The notes beneath the pieces are model-generated. The model was given only the letters and a program-made list of their open reading frames with translations. It was not told the origin of the DNA and searched no databases. Of a stretch of DNA of 64,000 nucleotides, positions 27,855 through 35,539 are shown piece by piece. Position 1 is the first letter of the stretch, and the number at the start of each line of letters is the position of its first letter. The DNA comes from JAURVT01 sp049059935 (GTDB taxonomy: Bacteria > Actinomycetota > Actinomycetes > Propionibacteriales > Nocardioidaceae), in assembly GCF_049059935.1 (NCBI RefSeq), contig NZ_JBMGQR010000006.1:41635-105634 (forward strand), written 5' to 3'. Both the position numbers and the translations under genes were made by a program.

Positions 27855-29285
27855 CTATTCCGTGCCGGTGACGCGCGCCGTCGACGTCCGGTCCGGTGGA
27901 CGGCGCCACCGAACGTCGGGCACGAGCGCGCCGGCCGAGCCCGCGCGGACCGCCCCGGCCCAGACGCCCCAGCCGTAGGCGAGGTCGTCCAGGCGGCGGG
28001 CGAGCCAGTAACCCCGCCTGCGGACGCGGTCGCGCTCGCGCACGTGCTCGGCGACCACGTCGGCGACGACGGCCACGGCCACCGCGCGTCGGGCACGCGA
28101 CGACACCAGGCACGCGACGAGCGACGCCGGCCACCAGTGGCGCAGCAGCAGGCCCGACGTCTGATCGAGCGCCGCGACCACCCCCTGACCGGTGAGCTCG
28201 GCGGCGAGCGCGGCCGGACGCCCACTGCGCTCGAGCCGTCGCGACAGGCGCGTGGCGGTGACGCCGGACGCGGCCACCGCCACCGGCAGCGACCACCGCC
28301 GCTGCACGAGGACGGCCAGGGTCACCACCACCCCGAGCGGCGTGAGGACGGCGGGCGCCACCGTGCGTCCGTGGCGCCGGGCCAGCGGCTCGGCCGACGA
28401 GCCGTAGAAGGCCTTGCGGCCGAGCCAGGCGCGCACGCGGGTCCGGTTCTCGTGGCGCACCACGACGTCGGCCTCGTAGCGGACCCGCCAGCCGTCGGCG
28501 CAGAGCCGCCACACGAGGTCGACGTCCTCACCGGACCTCAGGGCGACGTCGAAGCCCCCGGCCAGCGCCTCGACCCGGCCGAGCAGCGCCGCTGCGGGCA
28601 CCCACGCCACCGCCGACCGCGGCCGCACGAGCGCCGACCTCGGACCAAGGTCGAGGGAGGAGCGCACCTCCTCGTAGTGGTCGAGCCACCCGTCCCCTCC
28701 CCCGAGACCCAGCACGCGCGGGGCGACCAGCGCCACCGCCGGGTCGCCGAGGTGGCGGGCCAGGGCACTGACGTCGTCGGGGTCGAGCACCACGTCGGAG
28801 TCGACGAGCAGGACGAACGGCGTGGCCACCGCGGCGATGCCGGCGTTGCGCGCGGCGGCCGGACCGCGGTTCTCCGGCAGCAGCAGCACCTCGGCACCGT
28901 GCCGAGCCGCCACCGCCGACGTGGCGCGCGGGTCGAGCGAGCCGTCGTCGACGACGACCACGCGGAGCGCACCGTCGAGCCCGCGCAGCAGCCGGTCCAA
29001 GCCGAAGGGACGGTCACGCACCGGCACGACGCACGTCACCTGGTCGAAGGGCACCTCGGGCAGCGATCCCCCGACGGGCACGGCCATGCCCGACCCGACG
29101 AGACGCTCGGCCAGCGCGCCCTCGATCCCCTCGTCGGTTCGCAGCACCCCGCGGCCCAGCAGGCGCCCGGCCCGCTCGCCGAGGTGGCTGACCCGCGGCG
29201 GTGCACCCCCCACCAGGGTCCGGCCGCCGTCCCGCACCAGGACCCCCGGCGCGAGCCGGACGATCGTCCCGGTCGGCAGGCTCAT
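27855..29285 (-). CDS. mftF: Mycofactocin glycosyltransferase MftF
   Basis: A 476-residue family-2 glycosyltransferase that in mycobacteria adds beta-1,4-glucose units to mycofactocin. The GT-A core has VVPVRDRP, DDG at 113-115, PENRGPAAARNAGI and the DxD-like LLVDSDVV. A short N-terminal segment (about 1-80), typical of MftF, precedes it. Hydrophobic C-terminal segments suggest membrane association. The ATG overlaps the preceding SDR gene stop (ATGA). It is the last gene of the mft operon. Confidence 0.93.
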   Translation of the reverse strand: MSLPTGTIVRLAPGVLVRDGGRTLVGGAPPRVSHLGERAGRLLGRGVLRTDEGIEGALAERLVGSGMAVPVGGSLPEVPFDQVTCVVPVRDRPFGLDRLLRGLDGALRVVVVDDGSLDPRATSAVAARHGAEVLLLPENRGPAAARNAGIAAVATPFVLLVDSDVVLDPDDVSALARHLGDPAVALVAPRVLGLGGGDGWLDHYEEVRSSLDLGPRSALVRPRSAVAWVPAAALLGRVEALAGGFDVALRSGEDVDLVWRLCADGWRVRYEADVVVRHENRTRVRAWLGRKAFYGSSAEPLARRHGRTVAPAVLTPLGVVVTLAVLVQRRWSLPVAVAASGVTATRLSRRLERSGRPAALAAELTGQGVVAALDQTSGLLLRHWWPASLVACLVSSRARRAVAVAVVADVVAEHVRERDRVRRRGYWLARRLDDLAYGWGVWAGAVRAGSAGALVPDVRWRRPPDRTSTARVTGTE

Positions 29286-30088
29286 CCGGCGAACCCGCCG
29301 TCGGCGGCCACCACCGAGCCGTTGAGGACGGCGCCCTCGTGCGAGCAGCAGAACGCGACGGCGGCGGCGACCTCCGAGGGGTCGAGCAGGCGCCGGACCA
29401 GCTGCGAGGACGCGAGCGGCTCGGGGTCGTCGAGGTCGTACAGCGCCGCGGTGGCGTCGAGCATCGAGGTGCGGGTGGATCCCGGCGAGACAGCGACGGC
29501 GGTGACGCCCGTGGCGACGAGGTCGGCCGCGAGCCCCTTCACCAGGCCGACGACGGCGTGCTTGGCGGCGTTGTAGGCGGCGAGGTGGAACAGACCCCGC
29601 GTCCCGGCCGCCGACGCGATCGCCACGAACCGCCCGCCCGACGGGTCGGGGCCGCCGAGCAGGTGCGGCACGCAGGACGCCGCGGTGTTCCAGACCCCGC
29701 GCACGTCGACGTCCCACTGGGTGTCGAGGTGCTCCGCGGGTGCCTCCCAGAGCGGGGTGCCGCCGGCGATCACCGCGGCCGCCGCGACGACGGCGTCGAG
29801 CCGTCCGAATGCGTCCACCGCAGCCGCCGCGGCTGTGTCCGTCGCGGCGCGGTCGCGGACGTCGGCGACGCGGGCGACGACCTGGCCGGGGTGCGCCGCG
29901 GCGACGGCATCGAGGTCGGCGCGGTCGGCGAGCCGGTAGCCGACGCCGGGCGGACGGTCGGGGCCGTCGCCGGCGCACGAGTCCAGCGCGAGGACGCGGT
30001 AGCCGCGGTCGCAGAGCGCGTGCACGGTGGCCGCCCCGATGCCGCGGGCGGCACCGGTCACGAGGGCGACGCGCGGTGGCGCGGTCAC
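29282..30088 (-). CDS. Mycofactocin-associated SDR-family oxidoreductase
   Basis: A 268-residue short-chain dehydrogenase with the cofactor motif TGAARGIG (11-18) and the active-site YNAAK preceded by a catalytic serine (AIASAAGTRG). Related SDRs in mycofactocin loci hold NAD(H) tightly and exchange electrons with mycofactocin; the sequence alone shows only the SDR fold and the operon position. The GTG start at 30088 overlaps the mftE stop (GTGA), and the stop overlaps the mftF start. Confidence 0.88.
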   Translation of the reverse strand: MTAPPRVALVTGAARGIGAATVHALCDRGYRVLALDSCAGDGPDRPPGVGYRLADRADLDAVAAAHPGQVVARVADVRDRAATDTAAAAAVDAFGRLDAVVAAAAVIAGGTPLWEAPAEHLDTQWDVDVRGVWNTAASCVPHLLGGPDPSGGRFVAIASAAGTRGLFHLAAYNAAKHAVVGLVKGLAADLVATGVTAVAVSPGSTRTSMLDATAALYDLDDPEPLASSQLVRRLLDPSEVAAAVAFCCSHEGAVLNGSVVAADGGFAG

Positions 30089-30798
30089 CGGCGGGCCGCC
30101 GGGTGCCGGGTTCCGGCCTGTCGGACGACGGCGTGCGCCATCGCCGCGAGCACCCGCGCACCCTCGTCCGCCGAGGCTCCTGCGGGGTCGCCGAGCACGC
30201 CGTTCGGCGACACCGCGGCCACGCCGCCGGCGCGCAGCAGCGGCAACAGCTCGGCCAGGGGCGACGTGCAGCCGGCCTCGGCGAGGTCGAGGTGGACCGA
30301 GTCCGGGCGCAGGTGCAGCATCAGCGAGGTCTCGGTGCGCCCGGCGTGCAGGTCGACGTCCTCGGTCGCGCACGGCACCCAGTCCACGTCGAGCCCCTCG
30401 TGGACGAGCTGGGTGACGGCCCCCGTCACGGCGTCGAGGTTGCCCCCGTGCCCGTTGACGAGCACGACGCGGTCGGCCCAGGTCGCCGCCGACCGGACCA
30501 GCTCGACCAGGAGCACCCGCAGCGCGTGCGTGCCGATCGACAGGGTGCCGGCGAACGACTGGTGCTCGCCGCTCGAGCCGTAGACCACGGCGGGCGCGAC
30601 CACGACGTCGCGGTCGAGACCGACCCGGAGCGCCGCGGCGGCGGCCTCGGCCACCGCGACGGCCACCACGGTGTCGGTGTCGAGCGGCAGGTGCGGCCCG
30701 TGCTGCTCGGTCGAGCCGACGGGCACCAGCAGCACCTCGTCGCGTCCGACGTCGCGCCACGTGCGCCGGGCCAGGCGTCGCCGCGGGTCGCCGCTCAC
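30085..30798 (-). CDS. mftE: Mycofactocin precursor peptide peptidase MftE
   Basis: A 237-residue creatininase-fold metallopeptidase that cuts the C-terminal Val-Tyr unit (as AHDP after MftC action) from the rest of MftA. The metal ligands sit in GSTEQHGPHLPLDTDT (Glu31, His33, Asp40) and in VLVNGHGGN, with a further Glu in GRTETSLML. The GTG start at 30798 lies one base after the mftD stop. Confidence 0.94.
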   Translation of the reverse strand: MSGDPRRRLARRTWRDVGRDEVLLVPVGSTEQHGPHLPLDTDTVVAVAVAEAAAAALRVGLDRDVVVAPAVVYGSSGEHQSFAGTLSIGTHALRVLLVELVRSAATWADRVVLVNGHGGNLDAVTGAVTQLVHEGLDVDWVPCATEDVDLHAGRTETSLMLHLRPDSVHLDLAEAGCTSPLAELLPLLRAGGVAAVSPNGVLGDPAGASADEGARVLAAMAHAVVRQAGTRHPAARR

Positions 30799-30799
30799 G

Positions 30800-32023
30800 T
30801 CACGACCTCGGCCCGGTCACCCCGAGCTCGCGGGTGAACCCGTCGGGCACCACGACGTGCTCGGGCGCGAGCTGGTCGATCGACGACAGCCCGAGGCCGA
30901 GCAGGGCCGAGTCGATGCCGCCGCGCAGCACGTCGAGGACGTTCTCGACGCCCGCCTGCCCGTTGGCCGCCAGGCCCCACAGGTAGGCGCGCCCGATCAT
31001 CACGGCACGGGCCCCGAGGGCGACGGCCTTGACCACGTCGCTCCCCCGGCGGATGCCGCCGTCGAGCAGGACCTCGACCTGGTCGCCCACGGCCGCGGCC
31101 ACCGACGGCAGCACCCGGATGGTGGCCGGGGTGCCGTCGAGGTTGTTGCCGCCGTGGTTGGACACCGAGATCGCGGTGACGCCGGAGTCGACGGCGCGGC
31201 GCGCGTCGTCGACGCGGCACACCCCCTTGAGCATGAACGGGCCGCCCCACTCCTCGCGCATCCAGACCACGTCCTCCCAGGTGGGCGGGGGCGTCTGCAT
31301 CCACTCGCCGTAGGCGCCGAAGAACGTGGGTCCCTTGACCGCCCCCGGCGCCGCGAGGTTGGGCGCCGTCAGGTCGGGCAGCTCGCCGGTGCGGGCGAAC
31401 GCCGCCAGCCAGCGCGGCCGGCGCAGCACCTGCGGGGCGAACTTGATCGCGGTGGCGAGGTCGACCTTCTCGGGGATCTCCGGGCTCCCCCAGTCGCGGC
31501 CCATCGAGAACGACCAGTCGAGCGTGGCGATCAGGCCGACGGCGCCGGCGGCGCGCGCCCGGTCCATCCGTTGGACCATCACGTCGCGGTCCCCGGTCCA
31601 GTACATCTGGAAGAAGGTCTGCGGGTTGACGGCCGTGACCTCCTCGACCGACCTGCTGGCGAAGTTGCTCAGCCCCATCACCGTGCCGCGGGCGGCGGCG
31701 GCGCGGGCCACGGCCACCTCGCCCTCGGGGTGGACGGCCTGGACGCCGGTCGGCGAGATGATCACCGGCATCGAGATCGGCTGCCCCATCACCGACGTGG
31801 CCTGACCACGGTCGGGCTGGTGCCCCGCGACGTGCGGGGCGAACCCGAGCTCGCCGAACGCGGCGAGGTTGTCGTCGATCGTGGTGCCGCGCTCGGAGCC
31901 GGCCACCAGCGCCGAGTACACCGACGACGGCAGCCTCTTGCGCGCCCGCCTCTGCGCCTCGGCGACGGACTCGAACCACGGGTTCTGCGCCCACGGGTTC
32001 GCGAGCCACTCGGGTCGGGACAC
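30800..32023 (-). CDS. mftD: Pre-mycofactocin synthase MftD (FMN-dependent alpha-hydroxy-acid oxidase family)
   Basis: A 407-residue TIM-barrel flavoprotein that oxidatively deaminates AHDP to pre-mycofactocin. Family motifs include the N-terminal ALVAGSERGTTIDDN, ISPTGVQAVHPEGE, SVSNHGGNNLDG (active-site His-Gly-Gly) and LLDGGIRRGSDVVKA. The GTG start at 32023 has a GAGGAGG ribosome binding site that overlaps the mftC stop. A longer upstream frame is mftC read in another phase. Confidence 0.94.
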   Translation of the reverse strand: MSRPEWLANPWAQNPWFESVAEAQRRARKRLPSSVYSALVAGSERGTTIDDNLAAFGELGFAPHVAGHQPDRGQATSVMGQPISMPVIISPTGVQAVHPEGEVAVARAAAARGTVMGLSNFASRSVEEVTAVNPQTFFQMYWTGDRDVMVQRMDRARAAGAVGLIATLDWSFSMGRDWGSPEIPEKVDLATAIKFAPQVLRRPRWLAAFARTGELPDLTAPNLAAPGAVKGPTFFGAYGEWMQTPPPTWEDVVWMREEWGGPFMLKGVCRVDDARRAVDSGVTAISVSNHGGNNLDGTPATIRVLPSVAAAVGDQVEVLLDGGIRRGSDVVKAVALGARAVMIGRAYLWGLAANGQAGVENVLDVLRGGIDSALLGLGLSSIDQLAPEHVVVPDGFTRELGVTGPRS

Positions 32024-32034
32024 GGGATGCCTCC

Positions 32035-33279
32035 TCAGCTCGGGGTGAAGCCGGCCAGGGGGTCCTCGGCGCACGCCGAGACCGGCGGCGCCGCGGGCGC
32101 GAGGACGTCCTCGCGCCGGGTGAGCGTGAGCATCACCGGCTGGTTGCGGGCGGGCGTCGTGCGCGAGTGGTCCCGGCTGGCGGCCGGGACCCGACGGTCG
32201 CCGGCCAGAGCGTGCTCGCCGTGGCCCTGGACGCACTCGGGGTCGGGGCCGTCGAGCGGCAGGCCGGTGAAGAACTTGGCCGCCATGCAGCCGCCGCGGC
32301 ACGCGTCGAAGAACGTGCAGCGCGTGCAGGCGCCCGAGGTCTGCGGCGAGCGGAGGTCGGCGAACAGCTCCGAGCGCTGCCAGACCTGCTGGAAGCCCCC
32401 GTCGGCCAGGACGTTGCCGGCCAGGAACGTGTCGTGGATCGCGAACGGGCACGCGTACACGTCACCGACCGGGTCGATCAGGCACACCACGCGACCGGCC
32501 CCGCAGAGGTTGAGACCGGGCAGCGCCTCGCCGAACGGCGCCAGGTGGAAGAACGAGTCACCGGTCAGCACGCCCTCGCCGTGCGCGACGAGCCAGTCGT
32601 AGAGGACGCGCTGCTGCTCGGGCAGCGGGTGCAGCTCGTCCCAGACGTCGGCGCCGCGCCCCGACGGGCGCATCCGCGTCAGGCGCAGGGTCGCGCCGAA
32701 GCGGTCGGCAATCGCCTTGAGCTCGTCGAGCTGGGTGACGTTCTGCCGGGTGACCACCACGGAGACCTTCGCGTCGCGGAACCCGGCGTCCTGGAGGTTC
32801 TGCAGGGCCGTCAGCGCGGTGTCGAACGAGCCGGGCCCGCGGACGTGGTCGTTGACCTCGGCGGTGGCGCCGTCGAGCGAGACCTGCACGTCGACGTAGT
32901 CGGTGGACGCCAGCATCCGCGCTCGGTCGGGCGTGATGCGCACCCCGTTGGTGGAGAACTTGACCCCCACCTGGTGGTCGACGGCGTACTGCAGCAGGTG
33001 CCAGAAGTCGGGGCGGATCGTGGGCTCGCCACCGCCGATGTTGACGTAGAACACCTGCATCCGCTGCAGCTCGTCGATCACCGCCTCGCACTGCTCGGTG
33101 GAAAGCTCGTCGGGGTCGCGCCGGCCCGACGACGACAGGCAGTGCGCGCACGACAGGTTGCAGGCGTACGTCAGCTCCCAGGTCAGGCAGATCGGTGCGT
33201 CGAGACCGACCTCGAACTGGTCGATCAGGGTGCCGCCCGCGGGGGTGGTGCGGGTCGGGCGGTCGTCGAGCAGGGTCAT
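32035..33279 (-). CDS. mftC: Mycofactocin radical SAM maturase MftC
   Basis: A 414-residue radical SAM/SPASM enzyme that decarboxylates and cross-links the C-terminal Val-Tyr of MftA. The SAM cluster motif is Cys40-x3-Cys44-x2-Cys47 (YACNLSCAHC). The GGGEP motif is present. The SPASM region carries cysteines in LCGAGRVVCLI, VYACPF, CTRCTFFDACRGGC. The ATG overlaps the mftB stop (ATGA), which keeps the maturase and its peptide chaperone together. Confidence 0.96.
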   Translation of the reverse strand: MTLLDDRPTRTTPAGGTLIDQFEVGLDAPICLTWELTYACNLSCAHCLSSSGRRDPDELSTEQCEAVIDELQRMQVFYVNIGGGEPTIRPDFWHLLQYAVDHQVGVKFSTNGVRITPDRARMLASTDYVDVQVSLDGATAEVNDHVRGPGSFDTALTALQNLQDAGFRDAKVSVVVTRQNVTQLDELKAIADRFGATLRLTRMRPSGRGADVWDELHPLPEQQRVLYDWLVAHGEGVLTGDSFFHLAPFGEALPGLNLCGAGRVVCLIDPVGDVYACPFAIHDTFLAGNVLADGGFQQVWQRSELFADLRSPQTSGACTRCTFFDACRGGCMAAKFFTGLPLDGPDPECVQGHGEHALAGDRRVPAASRDHSRTTPARNQPVMLTLTRREDVLAPAAPPVSACAEDPLAGFTPS

Positions 33280-33569
33280 CGGGCGGTCCCTTCGAGCTGG
33301 AGCATGTCGGACGAGGCGAGGCCGCGGAGCGCGGCCAGGTACGCCGGCCACTGCACCGGGGGCACCTCGGCGGACTCGAGAGCGCCCCGCACCGACGTCG
33401 AGCCGGCGAGGGCGCGCACGACCGCGACGAGCTCGGGCCGCTTGAGGAACGTCAGCCGCCGGTTGGCGAAGTGGTAGGCCAGCGCGCCGAAGGGCTCGGG
33501 GCGCAGGGCGACCGACGTCGACAGGCTCCAGCGCTCGTCGAGCATGGCGTCGGCCGTCTGCGTGGTCAC
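33276..33569 (-). CDS. mftB: Mycofactocin peptide chaperone MftB
   Basis: A 97-residue RRE-type (PqqD-like) peptide-binding protein that presents MftA to MftC. Recognisable family pattern: WSLSTSVALRPEPFGALAYHF then RRLTFLKRPELVAVVRAL. GTG at 33569 is the best start: it follows the mftA stop by 7 nt and gives the usual length. Confidence 0.93.
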   Translation of the reverse strand: MTTQTADAMLDERWSLSTSVALRPEPFGALAYHFANRRLTFLKRPELVAVVRALAGSTSVRGALESAEVPPVQWPAYLAALRGLASSDMLQLEGTAR

Positions 33570-33576
33570 GTCGGCC

Positions 33577-33681
33577 TCAGTACACGCCGCACATGCCGTC
33601 GATGGACACGTCCTCCACGAGGTCGTCGACGACGACCTCCTCGGCGACGTCCTGACCGGTGGCGGCGGGGCTCGGGTCCAT
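33577..33681 (-). CDS. mftA: Mycofactocin precursor peptide MftA
   Basis: A 34-residue ribosomal precursor. The acidic leader (QDVAEEVVVDDLVEDV) ends in the diagnostic core IDGMCGVY; the last Val-Tyr is the part built into mycofactocin. The ATG at 33681 has an AGGAGC ribosome binding site 6 nt upstream. It heads the operon mftA-B-C-D-E-SDR-F. The stop is 7 nt before mftB. Confidence 0.96.
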   Translation of the reverse strand: MDPSPAATGQDVAEEVVVDDLVEDVSIDGMCGVY

Positions 33682-33744
33682 GTCTGCTCCTGGGCTCGTG
33701 GGCGGTGCGGTGGGCCCAGCATCGTCGCGGCGGTGCCGGGCAGG

Positions 33745-33761
33745 TGTTCAGGTTCTGGACA
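33745..33761 (-). promoter_or_regulatory. 17-bp operator upstream of mftA
   Basis: TGTTCA-GGTTC-TGGACA, a palindrome with one mismatch in 6-nt arms and a 5-nt centre, 64 nt before the mftA start. It has the same spacing as the perfect copy at 35466-35482. Candidate binding site of the adjacent Fis-type regulator. Confidence 0.6.
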
Positions 33762-33772
33762 CAACCGCCCGG

Positions 33773-35398
33773 TCAGTAGGTGGTGATCCGCAGGCCGCGC
33801 ATGCGGGCGTACAGGGTCGTGCGCGACACCCCGAGGGCACGCGCGGCGCGCGCCTTGTTGCCGTCGGCTGCTCGCAGGGCCGTGACGATGACGTCGCGCT
33901 CGGCCTGCTCCAGCGGCGCCATCGGCTCGGTGGGACGGGCGGTGCGGTACTGCTCGGGAAGGTCGTCGACCGTGAGGCCGCCGGTGGAGCGTTGCGACGC
34001 CGCGTGCACGAGCACCGCCTCCAGCTCGCGCAGGTTGCCCGGCCACGGCTGCGCGGCCAGGGCCCCGACCGCGCCGGGCGTCAGGTGCACCGACGAGCAC
34101 GTGGCGACGCGCCGCAGGATCGTGGCGGCCAGCTCGGGGACGTCCTGCCGGCGGGCCGACAGCGGCAGCAGCTCCTCGCGCGTCGTCGCGACGCCGGCCA
34201 GGGCGGCGGCGCGGCCGGTGAGGCCGTCGACGGGGCCGGACGTGAGCACCAGCGCGGGCCGTCCGGGACGGTCGACGGCCGTGCCCACGAGGTCGACGAG
34301 GGCGTCGGGCAGCAGGTCGACGCCGTCGACGCAGACCGTGCCGACCCCACGGCGCACCGCCGCGTCGAGGTCGGCCGCCCAGGCGGTCGGGCCGCGGACC
34401 AGCGCGTCGGCGGCCGTCAGGACGGTGACGGGCTGACGACAGGCGAGCTCGGTGGCGCGCGTCGTCCGTCCGGTGCCGGGCGCGCCGGCCACCAGGACCG
34501 GGGCGCTCGACGAGACGGGGGGCGAGGGCAGCGGGACGCGGCGCGACGCGTCGCGCAGGTCGATGCTCAGCAGCAGGCCGTCGCGGGCCCCACCGACCCG
34601 CAGCACCTCGACGGCCACCGCCTCGCCGCTCTCGAGCGTGAGGTCGAGCGACGACCGGTCGGCGTGGCAGGGGTCCTCGGCGAGCGCACGCAGCAGCGCG
34701 AGGTCCGACGGCCCGAGCAGGTCGGACGCGGTGCGGTTCGACAGCACGAGGTCCTCGCCGATGGCCACGACGGCACGACGCCGCTGGCGCGACGCGGCCT
34801 GGAAGGCCCACAGCAGGTTCTTCTCCGACGTCCGGCTGCCCTCGAGCAGCCGCTGCTCGACGTCGTGCGCGGCGCGCTCGATGAGCGGCGGCAGCAGCGG
34901 GCTGGCGCGGTCGACCACCGAGGAGATGTCGAGGACGCCCTCGATCCGACGGGTGAGCGGGTGCCGCACCGGGTGGCCGTAGCAGCTGAACCCGCGCAGG
35001 GGCTCGACGAAGTGCTCGGGGCCGTTGACCACCATGCCGTGCCGGGTCTCCATCACCGTGCCGAGGGCGCTGGTGCCGATCGCGTCCTCGTCGAGGTTGG
35101 CGCCGAGCACGATGTTGAGGCCGTCGAAGCTCTCGCGGGCGTCGGCGTCGTCGAACCAGCGCCGCACGATCCGGCAGTCGCGGTCGACGAGGACCGTCAG
35201 GTAGCCGGTGCCCTGCAGGCTCGCCTCGAGCTCGTCGAGCACGGGGGCCGCGCCCCGCACCAGCGAGCTCTGCAGGTCGACCTCGGCGGGCACCAGCCGG
35301 TCGAACGCGCCCGCGGGGTCCAGACCGGAGAGCGCGACGCGGTGCCAGGACTGGGCGATGTCGGGGCGGACGCCGCGCGCGTCGGGGAGGTCGAGCAT
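33773..35398 (-). CDS. GAF/Fis-type transcriptional regulator (AcoR-like) with degenerate AAA+ core
   Basis: A 541-residue regulator with an N-terminal sensor region of the AcoR/GAF type (about 1-215, GTSALGTVMETRHGMVVNGPEHF), a reduced AAA+ core (about 315-480) and a C-terminal Fis helix-turn-helix (NKARAARALGVSRTTLYARM). The Walker A reads GAPGTGRTT (Lys replaced by Arg), the Walker B acid pair is weak (VCVDGVDLL), and no GAFTGA sigma-54 contact loop is present, so it probably acts with the ordinary sigma factor. The ATG at 35398 has a GGAGG ribosome binding site. It is divergent from the mycofactocin-type alcohol dehydrogenase gene and next to mftA; an alcohol or aldehyde is a plausible ligand. 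Confidence 0.88.
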   Translation of the reverse strand: MLDLPDARGVRPDIAQSWHRVALSGLDPAGAFDRLVPAEVDLQSSLVRGAAPVLDELEASLQGTGYLTVLVDRDCRIVRRWFDDADARESFDGLNIVLGANLDEDAIGTSALGTVMETRHGMVVNGPEHFVEPLRGFSCYGHPVRHPLTRRIEGVLDISSVVDRASPLLPPLIERAAHDVEQRLLEGSRTSEKNLLWAFQAASRQRRRAVVAIGEDLVLSNRTASDLLGPSDLALLRALAEDPCHADRSSLDLTLESGEAVAVEVLRVGGARDGLLLSIDLRDASRRVPLPSPPVSSSAPVLVAGAPGTGRTTRATELACRQPVTVLTAADALVRGPTAWAADLDAAVRRGVGTVCVDGVDLLPDALVDLVGTAVDRPGRPALVLTSGPVDGLTGRAAALAGVATTREELLPLSARRQDVPELAATILRRVATCSSVHLTPGAVGALAAQPWPGNLRELEAVLVHAASQRSTGGLTVDDLPEQYRTARPTEPMAPLEQAERDVIVTALRAADGNKARAARALGVSRTTLYARMRGLRITTY

Positions 35399-35425
35399 CG
35401 ACACCTCCGACGGTCGGCGTGTGAC

Positions 35426-35453
35426 CTGTGCCACAGATCATGCACTGTGCCAC
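35426..35453. repeat. Direct repeat ctgtgccac in the regulator/dehydrogenase intergenic region
   Basis: ctgtgccac occurs at 35426-35434 and again at 35445-35453 (19-bp period, about two helical turns), between the regulator start and the 17-bp palindrome. It may be a second regulatory site. Confidence 0.35.
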
Positions 35454-35465
35454 CGGGTCGTCGGA

Positions 35466-35482
35466 TGTTCAATAACTGAACA
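35466..35482 (+). promoter_or_regulatory. 17-bp operator between the regulator and alcohol dehydrogenase genes
   Basis: A perfect palindrome TGTTCA-ATAAC-TGAACA, 58 nt before the dehydrogenase start and 68 nt from the divergent regulator start. It matches the mftA-upstream site in arms and spacing. Confidence 0.65.
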
Positions 35483-35539
35483 CGTCGGCCGGAGGGCCCG
35501 TGCGAGTGTGACCGGGATCACCGACGCCAAGGAGACCCC

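Noticed and set aside
35399..35539. Sigma-54 (-24/-12) promoter near the AcoR-like regulator
   Set aside because: TGGCAC-like strings occur, but none has GG and GC at the required 10-bp spacing, and the regulator lacks the GAFTGA motif.
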